Shown: in pieces, positions 58,801 through 64,000 of the stretch | How the letters are laid out: every line of letters begins with the position of its first letter | How positions within the stretch are numbered: position 1 is the stretch's first letter | NCBI RefSeq assembly: GCF_000382245.1 | Contig: NZ_KB907876.1 | Span: 1-64,000, forward strand | Direction: 5' to 3' | Source: Kushneria aurantia DSM 21353 | GTDB lineage: Bacteria > Pseudomonadota > Gammaproteobacteria > Pseudomonadales > Halomonadaceae | DNA: 64,000 nt | Notes under the pieces: model-generated | Told to the model about the DNA's origin: nothing | The model's input: the letters and a program-made list of their open reading frames with translations, nothing else | The model's database searches: none | Made by a program: the position numbers and the translations under genes

Positions 58801-59408
58801 TCTTTAAACTGCTCAACGCCCTCAAACAGATCTGCAACAGCCCGGCCCAGTTTGCCGGTCGCAAGACGGCGGATGTCGAGGGTTCCGGCAAGCTGGCGGC
58901 GCTCATCGGTATCATGCGCGAGGTCGACGCCGCCGACGAAAAGGCACTGATTTTCACTCAGTACACCACCATGGGCGAGTTGCTCGGCACAGCACTACGC
59001 GATGAACTCGATCTCGAAGCCCCTTTCCTGCACGGCGGCCTCACCCGCAAGCAGCGCGACGACATGGTCGAGGCCTTCCAGGGCGACGCCGGCCCACGCG
59101 CCCTGATCGTCTCTCTCAAGGCCGGCGGTACCGGCCTCAATCTCACCGCCGCCAGCCAGGTGATCCATTACGACCTATGGTGGAATCCGGCGGTCGAAGC
59201 CCAGGCCACCGATCGCGCCTACCGGATTGGCCAGCGTCGCAATGTCACTGTCCACCGCCTGATTACCGAAAACACCTTTGAAGAGAAGATCGACGCCATG
59301 ATCCGTTCCAAAAGAGAGCTGGCCGATCTGACTGTGGCCAGCGGTGAACAGTGGATTAGCGAGCTGTCCGACAGCGAACTGCGGGATCTGGTGGCGTATC
59401 AGCCGTGA
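55869..59408 (+). CDS. SWIM zinc-finger / SNF2-family helicase fusion protein
   Basis: A 1179-residue protein. Domains in order: an N-terminal FGRTWWGQQWLAAFDGID block (about 4-21) and GSRSAPYKVHI segment typical of stand-alone SWIM proteins; a SWIM zinc finger CSCPDGALPCKHIAA (about 124-138); a long SNF2-associated middle region (about 200-690); the SNF2 ATPase with Walker A DDMGLGKTLQ (about 740-749) and DEAQNIKNP (about 836-844); and the helicase C lobe with LIFTQYTTMGELL and QATDRAYRIGQRRNVTVHRLI (about 1026-1130). It should be a DNA translocase/remodeller. It stands alone between a nudix gene and mobile debris; cellular role unknown. Confidence 0.92.
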   Translation: MAHNFGRTWWGQQWLAAFDGIDHSNRLPRGRRYANNGSVRSIHIDNGATSARVKGSRSAPYKVHIALPAFSDAEQRTVLDTVKADPVLLSRLLNRQLPPQVSSRLETQRIWLFPRSWRDLKAKCSCPDGALPCKHIAAVIYLIANEIDKDPFLVFTLHGLDLVDRLTAQMALAPATLSTLPVLSQGWSTTPSNTDNQPPSIEALGAIDWSHIPPLESRIFTILSAEPLFHDKDFRQILAAQYQRTRRAARRFNQATTTVWQKFEKLTDLTAIIDDSGQLIEMRASNRQGGEVVRHSHPPSALQDLLAGLHLLPAEREPRLSPGVALWRILLRCALGLIEQGAFIPMVATNVREETIIVWQPARLAEPVETLFEQLCALCPSALVQQRANPQGGGKNDACAEAATQITAALNLLLGLFIRIGFHSNAESRRDDPVQQLFFNARPLRFETFETRRTPQLIAHWLRRLTLGERAHRLSLMVEEADDDRLAVTLAVEHQGGYQPIASWLAADENRLARADVLADLAVLADYFPDVEELYAGQHGAAAGNRELRFTLATFTPIIRDVLPALRMLGINVMLPRALQQLARPRASLSLSASDSDSAVSYLNLEQLLAFDWQVAIGDQHVSIDEFRQLVDNATGLVRIRDRYVMIDAGEVRQLLDRLETPPAQLSRVELLQAGLSGELDDAEVTTNRDARALFDQLIRPQSPPPLPTTLTARLRPYQQRGFEWLADNARLGFGALLADDMGLGKTLQLIALLAHLKATQRLASGALIVVPTPLLTNWRHEFERFAADLTVQVYHGPERQLARHDHDVILTSYGLARTDAGKLAKPVWTLVAIDEAQNIKNPASAQAKAVKRLKAYTRIALSGTPVENRLREYWSVFDFINPGYLGTQKRFARTFATPIERDRDQATLDRFRAITAPFILRRLKSDTSIIADLPDKIEANRYCTLSAEQASLYQSSVETIMASLASSEDGIERRGIIFKLLNALKQICNSPAQFAGRKTADVEGSGKLAALIGIMREVDAADEKALIFTQYTTMGELLGTALRDELDLEAPFLHGGLTRKQRDDMVEAFQGDAGPRALIVSLKAGGTGLNLTAASQVIHYDLWWNPAVEAQATDRAYRIGQRRNVTVHRLITENTFEEKIDAMIRSKRELADLTVASGEQWISELSDSELRDLVAYQP

Positions 59409-59426
59409 ACCGAAACACCGCCAGAC

Positions 59427-59603
59427 TCAGGCCTTTTTGACGAATTCGGACTTGAGTTTCATGGCGCCAATGCCCTCGATTTTGCAGTCGCTATCATGAT
59501 CGCCTTCGACGAGGCGGATGCTCCTGACCCTGGTGCCTATCTTGACGACCCGAGTCTAGGTGTATGGTGAACCGCATTGCGGACAGAGGGGAAGCTGGCT
59601 CAT
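59427..59603 (-). pseudogene. phnA: phnA (yjdM) pseudogene with internal deletion
   Basis: The minus strand starts MSQLPLCPQCGSPYT, the exact N-terminal zinc-ribbon half of PhnA/YjdM, then meets TAG, and in the same frame continues [20 protein letters not shown] and [21 protein letters not shown], its C-terminal domain. About 50 central residues (including the second zinc CxxC) are missing compared with the usual length of about 110, and the stop lies at the junction. A ribosome-binding site (GGAAAC) remains. The function of YjdM is not established despite the alkylphosphonate name. Confidence 0.85.
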
Positions 59604-59996
59604 ATCGGTTTCCACGGTAAATAAAGGCGCAGGGTGACAAAATCCGCAGCATGATAATCGCAAACGGCACGCCATCCCGGCTCCAGCCTGTCCGGGGCAG
59701 GTGCGGAACATCATCTTGTGGAAGGACGCAGTAGTGGGACAGAGCAGCTTACCGGCATTACCACCCTTGTATAAAAAAAGGCTTCGCAAGCGAAGCCCGA
59801 AAGAAAGCCATCACGATGAAATGAAAGGAACAGCCGGACGGCTCGGCAAGCGACGAGCCCAACGTCCTGCTGTCTATCCATATTCTGCCAGCTGTAAAAG
59901 AATTGTCCAGTTTTCAGGGGCTATCGTGCTGATTTATTTTACAATCACCCTGATAGAAATCGGGTCGTGCACAGCACCTGCTTTACTGTACATTAG
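59604..59996. other. Non-coding stretch between phnA remnant and MITE copy 2
   Basis: Apart from the hairpin at 59773-59797, I see no gene. Short frames lack family resemblance. It has the look of decayed sequence, AT-richer than the surrounding genes toward 59890-59990. Confidence 0.35.
59773..59797 (-). terminator. Orphan intrinsic terminator
   Basis: On the minus strand GGCTTCG-CTTG-CGAAGCC is followed by seven T. No minus-strand gene lies upstream within the window that it would serve, so a gene was probably lost here. Confidence 0.65.
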
Positions 59997-60155
59997 GGAA
60001 GCGCTGAATAAATCGCCGAACAAGATGAAGGGCAAGGCGCACGGAACGCAGAAGACGAGACATAACATGGGGTTAGGCGAGTCTTCGACCGGGCTGGCGC
60101 ACCAGTACCGCGCAACGTAGTCATTCGCTCGTGCAGGCATTTATGCAGTGGTTCC
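59997..60155. mobile_element. 159-bp MITE, copy 2 with intact target duplication
   Basis: Same length as copy 1 at 7676. The left end GGAAGCGCTGAATAAATCG and right end (complement GGAACCACTGCATAAATGC) are imperfect inverted repeats. It is bounded by TTAG at 59993-59996 and TTAG at 60156-60159, a 4-bp direct duplication of the YTAR type used by the IS5 group. Confidence 0.82.
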
Positions 60156-60307
60156 TTAGCTGTACTCCTGACAGCGTTATGGTCACAAACCCATCAGCCC
60201 CTCGAAAAGCACAGGCTGGCTGACTACGCTTTCAGATTGATATGACCCGATTCGACATCGGCCGATGCCGCTGTCGCTGCGCTACCCACGTCAACGGAGG
60301 ACCATCC

Positions 60308-60658
60308 ATGGGTATATTTTCTTCTTCCAACGAACAAAAAGTGCGGCGCCGACTCAAGGACTACGAGTCGGAGCTGAACCGTCGCGGAGCGCAGGCACTG
60401 GCACGCTATGAGGACGAACTGGAGAGCAGCGGTCGACGTATGCGCGACCGCGTGCGCAGCGCCGGCGACGACGTCAGTAAACACTGGAACCGTACCCGCG
60501 ACCGCCTCGGCGACGAAGGTCAGCGCGCCTGGGCGATGACGGAAGAGAGCGCACGCGATATTGATCGCCATGTGCATGAAAACGCCTGGGCCTACATCGG
60601 TGCCGGTGTGGCTGTCGGCGTGGTTGCCGGTGTGCTGCTGGGACGCGGCAAATTCTGA
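60308..60658 (+). CDS. DUF883 family (ElaB/YqjD-like) tail-anchored protein
   Basis: A 116-residue protein: a long charged helical region (about 10-85, many Arg and Glu) and a C-terminal membrane helix (ENAWAYIGAGVAVGVVAGVLLGRGKF, about 91-116), the layout of DUF883 ribosome-associated inner-membrane proteins linked to stationary phase in E. coli. The ATG at 60308 follows GGAGG. Confidence 0.83.
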   Translation: MGIFSSSNEQKVRRRLKDYESELNRRGAQALARYEDELESSGRRMRDRVRSAGDDVSKHWNRTRDRLGDEGQRAWAMTEESARDIDRHVHENAWAYIGAGVAVGVVAGVLLGRGKF

Positions 60659-60680
60659 CCTCCCCCGCACCAACCACTCA

Positions 60681-60702
60681 TCCGCCGCCCCCGGGCGGCG
60701 GA
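60681..60702. other. GC hairpin after the DUF883 gene
   Basis: TCCGCCGCCC and GGGCGGCGGA face each other around CC. No T-run follows, so terminator activity is doubtful. Confidence 0.4.
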
Positions 60703-60845
60703 TAGCGCTCTGCCGCTATACAGGCACACTCGCAGCGACATCATGACTCTCCCACTCGGGCCACGGCCGAAGCTCGATGTTTTATACTGTTAGTGCAGGA
60801 TACGAATACCTTTCAATCTGCCCGACAGAGAAGAGGAGACGTCTC

Positions 60846-61283
60846 ATGTATCGTTCAATGCTCGTTGCCATCGATGGTTCGGGTAACGCCAACAAGGCGC
60901 TGGAAGTCGCCCTGCAGCTGGCGCGTGGTTCCGGCGCAAAACTCTATCTGATACATGTGCCCTCGCATCTGCCCGCCGAGGATGCACTGGGGCGCCAGAC
61001 CGGGGCCAGCAGTATCAACGAGACGCCGGAGAGCTTTCGCGAAGCCGGCCTGCAGATCGTCAACACCGCTATTGGGACACTTGATCTTGCCGGCATCGTC
61101 ACCGAAACACTGATCGTCGACGGTAAACCCGCCGAGGCCATCCTGGATCAGGCCAGGCGACATGATGTCGACGCTATCGTCATGGGCCACCGCGGCCTCG
61201 GCCATGTGGCGGAAATGATGGGTGGCAGCGTATCGCGATATGTTAATCATCACGCCGCCTGTCGCGTCATTACGGTGAGCTGA
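60846..61283 (+). CDS. Universal stress protein (UspA family)
   Basis: A 145-residue single-domain Usp. MYRSMLVAIDGSGNANKALEVALQLAR starts the fold and the ATP-binding motif GHRGLGHVAEMMGGSVSRYVNHHAACRVITV (G-2x-G-9x-G-S) is intact, so it probably binds ATP. Such proteins accumulate under stress or growth arrest. The ATG at 60846 follows GAGGAG; a longer frame is not conserved. Confidence 0.92.
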   Translation: MYRSMLVAIDGSGNANKALEVALQLARGSGAKLYLIHVPSHLPAEDALGRQTGASSINETPESFREAGLQIVNTAIGTLDLAGIVTETLIVDGKPAEAILDQARRHDVDAIVMGHRGLGHVAEMMGGSVSRYVNHHAACRVITVS

Positions 61284-61310
61284 TCAACGTGGCCTCGAAA
61301 GGGGTCTGAC

Positions 61311-61445
61311 TCAATGGCGCTGGTGGCGTTCCTTCTGCCAGCGCCGGAAGGTCTTCCAGCCGATCATCACAATCAGCGGGAAGAACAGTAGCGTCAGAAT
61401 GGCGCCGGAAGTGATAAAGAAAAACTGCAGCACACCCTCGCTCAT
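61311..61445 (-). CDS. Small single-span membrane protein (44 residues)
   Basis: The product MSEGVLQFFFITSGAILTLL... has one long hydrophobic helix (about 7-31) and a basic tail (KTFRRWQKERHQRH), so N-out/C-in by the positive-inside rule. GGAG six bases before the ATG at 61445 supports translation. I do not recognise a family. It lies 46 bases downstream of a Crp/Fnr regulator gene on the same strand and may share its transcript. Confidence 0.55.
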   Translation of the reverse strand: MSEGVLQFFFITSGAILTLLFFPLIVMIGWKTFRRWQKERHQRH

Positions 61446-61491
61446 GAATGACTCCACTTGATGAATCAGGAATGAATAACGGCCGGCCGGG

Positions 61492-62202
61492 CTACATGCG
61501 CAGATAACTGCCGTCGAAGTCGGCAAAACCGATCAGCCGGTCGAGATCGGGAATGGAGACCTGGTGGCGATCACGATAGACCAGCCCCTTCTCTCGCAGC
61601 TGGGTGAAGACCCGACTGACGTGTACCGGGGTCAACCCCATGGTGTCCGCCAGCATTTGCTGTGAAAGGGGCAGACGGAAGTCCTTCTCGAGATCGGGGT
61701 TGGTGCGGGAGAGCCGGCTTCGCATTTCGCAGATGAAGTGGCTCAACCGTGTCTGGGCGCTGCGTCGACCGAGGTTGATCATGCGCTCGACCAGCATCGA
61801 CTGCTGTGTTGCGGCAATGGAGAAAAAAGTGTGGGTCAGACGCGGCGAGTTTTCGAAGATGTCATCGAGATGGCGCAGCGGAAAGCGACACAGGGTGCAT
61901 TCGGTGACGGTTTCGACATTGGCCTGATGCGTTCTGGCCGAGAACTCGCGTAGACCGATCACATCGCCGGGCAGAAAGATATCAAGAATCATGCGACTGC
62001 CATCTTCCAGCGTGTAGCTGCTGAATGCCCAGCCCTTGCTGAGTACCGCCATCTCCTCGGAGGGATCGCCCTCCTTCCACATCAACTTGCCGGCCGCCAC
62101 CTTTTCGGGCGATTTTTCCAGCGCTGACAGTAAATCGACCTCGAGCTGACCGAGCCTGGTGAAATACTGAAAATGCCGAACCATGCAGCTCTTATGCGCC
62201 AT
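61492..62202 (-). CDS. Crp/Fnr-family transcriptional regulator
   Basis: A 236-residue regulator: cyclic-nucleotide-binding-like jelly roll (about 15-130, with FLPGDVIGLREFS), a dimer helix and a C-terminal winged helix-turn-helix PLSQQMLADTMGLTPVHVSRVFTQLREKGLV (about 180-210). The N-terminal cysteine cluster of FNR is absent, so it is not an oxygen-sensing Fe-S protein. Its signal is unknown. An internal ATG at residue 7 is a possible alternate start. Confidence 0.88.
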   Translation of the reverse strand: MAHKSCMVRHFQYFTRLGQLEVDLLSALEKSPEKVAAGKLMWKEGDPSEEMAVLSKGWAFSSYTLEDGSRMILDIFLPGDVIGLREFSARTHQANVETVTECTLCRFPLRHLDDIFENSPRLTHTFFSIAATQQSMLVERMINLGRRSAQTRLSHFICEMRSRLSRTNPDLEKDFRLPLSQQMLADTMGLTPVHVSRVFTQLREKGLVYRDRHQVSIPDLDRLIGFADFDGSYLRM

Positions 62203-62340
62203 TGGGACTGCCCCCGGAAATTTATATCAGTTATCAGGTCATATTATGCTGGCACCCTGATAGCCGGGGTCACAATCGCTGGCAACGAGCAGGAAAGCAA
62301 GCAGGACGTCAGTAGCGGGAACCGACGCTTTTCGAAGCGC

Positions 62341-62428
62341 TGGTGCCGGTGGTCGGACTCGAACCGACACGGAGTATTAGTCCGGCGGATTTTGAATCCG
62401 CTGCGTCTACCAATTTCGCCACACCGGC
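62341..62428 (-). tRNA. tRNA-Leu(CAA)
   Basis: The 88-nt minus-strand gene folds as a type II tRNA: acceptor GCCGGTG/CACCGGC, D-arm with AAATTGGTAGACGC, anticodon loop TTCAAAA (CAA), a long variable arm (CGGACTAATACTCCG), T-arm GTCGGTTCGAGTCCGAC, and an encoded CCA end at 62341. Confidence 0.96.
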
Positions 62429-62540
62429 CGGCGCCTGATGCGCCACGTATTATACGAGGCGCCATCGACACGTCAATGACGCCGCCAAACGTCCCGGGTA
62501 TCATGCGCCCTTCTTTAACTTCATCTCGCTTCGGACTTTC

Positions 62541-64000
<1,460 letters not shown>

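Noticed and set aside
55869-59408. Assignment of the SNF2 protein to a known defence system (for example DISARM or BREX)
   Set aside because: No partner methyltransferase, DUF1998 or PglX-type genes are adjacent; the SWIM fusion does not match those components.
61492-62202. Calling the Crp/Fnr protein FNR (oxygen sensor)
   Set aside because: The N-terminal four-cysteine cluster needed for the Fe-S centre is missing.

Overview
This window is GC-rich DNA from a gammaproteobacterium, most likely a halophile of the Halomonadaceae (Halomonas, Kushneria or Salinicola type). That placement rests on gene content I recognise: a Pseudomonas/Halomonas-style aru(ast)CFGDB arginine succinyltransferase cluster with separate aruF and aruG subunits, an aot-type arginine/ornithine ABC transporter, FabV as enoyl-ACP reductase, a D-glutamate (dgcN-dgcA) locus, sdhE/cptA, lapAB-pyrF and queA-tgt. 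It is an inference; no rRNA or other marker was searched. Most of the window is ordinary, densely packed chromosome.

Layout. 1-2.6 kb is mobile-element debris: an IS1182-type transposase tail, the 5' part of a group II intron placed directly behind the terminator of an aminotransferase gene, an IS630-type transposase fossil, and a 3' fragment of tRNA-Leu(UAA) that looks like an attachment site. 2.6-7.5 kb is housekeeping (ldcA, cptA-like, sdhE, ihfB, lapA-lapB, pyrF, a ComEA-like protein). 7.6-11 kb holds a 159-bp MITE, fxsA, a tandem array of 74-bp palindromic units, and groES-groEL behind a candidate sigma-32 promoter. 11-20 kb has GNAT, trmJ, a GST, a GNAT-nitrilase fusion, mtfA, a LysR regulator, a VTT membrane protein, a glycosyltransferase and a tartrate/D-malate dehydrogenase. 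20-24 kb carries two tandem chemoreceptors with almost identical signalling halves. 24-25 kb is a TetR gene divergent from a paired SMR exporter with a clear operator between them.

26.5-31 kb combines astE with a four-gene basic amino acid ABC transporter; the rest of the arginine succinyltransferase pathway (aruC-F-G-D-B) lies at 40.4-46.6 kb on the other strand, so uptake plus all five steps of arginine degradation to glutamate and succinate are encoded here. Between them are cstA, an esterase, apbE, a cupin, a glutamine amidotransferase next to an ethanolamine-type permease, a PfkB sugar kinase, a truncated chemoreceptor and a polyol dehydrogenase. 46.8-52 kb has fabV, a DUF7079-like protein, a large MscS channel and a glutathione peroxidase. 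52-55 kb is a compact LysR-dgcN-dgcA unit for D-glutamate use.

55.5-60.2 kb looks accessory: a 1179-residue SWIM-zinc-finger/SNF2 helicase fusion followed by a phnA gene broken by an in-frame deletion, an orphan terminator and the second copy of the 159-bp MITE with an intact 4-bp target duplication. The right end returns to core genes: a DUF883 protein, a universal stress protein, a 44-residue membrane protein, a Crp/Fnr regulator, tRNA-Leu(CAA), queA and the start of tgt.
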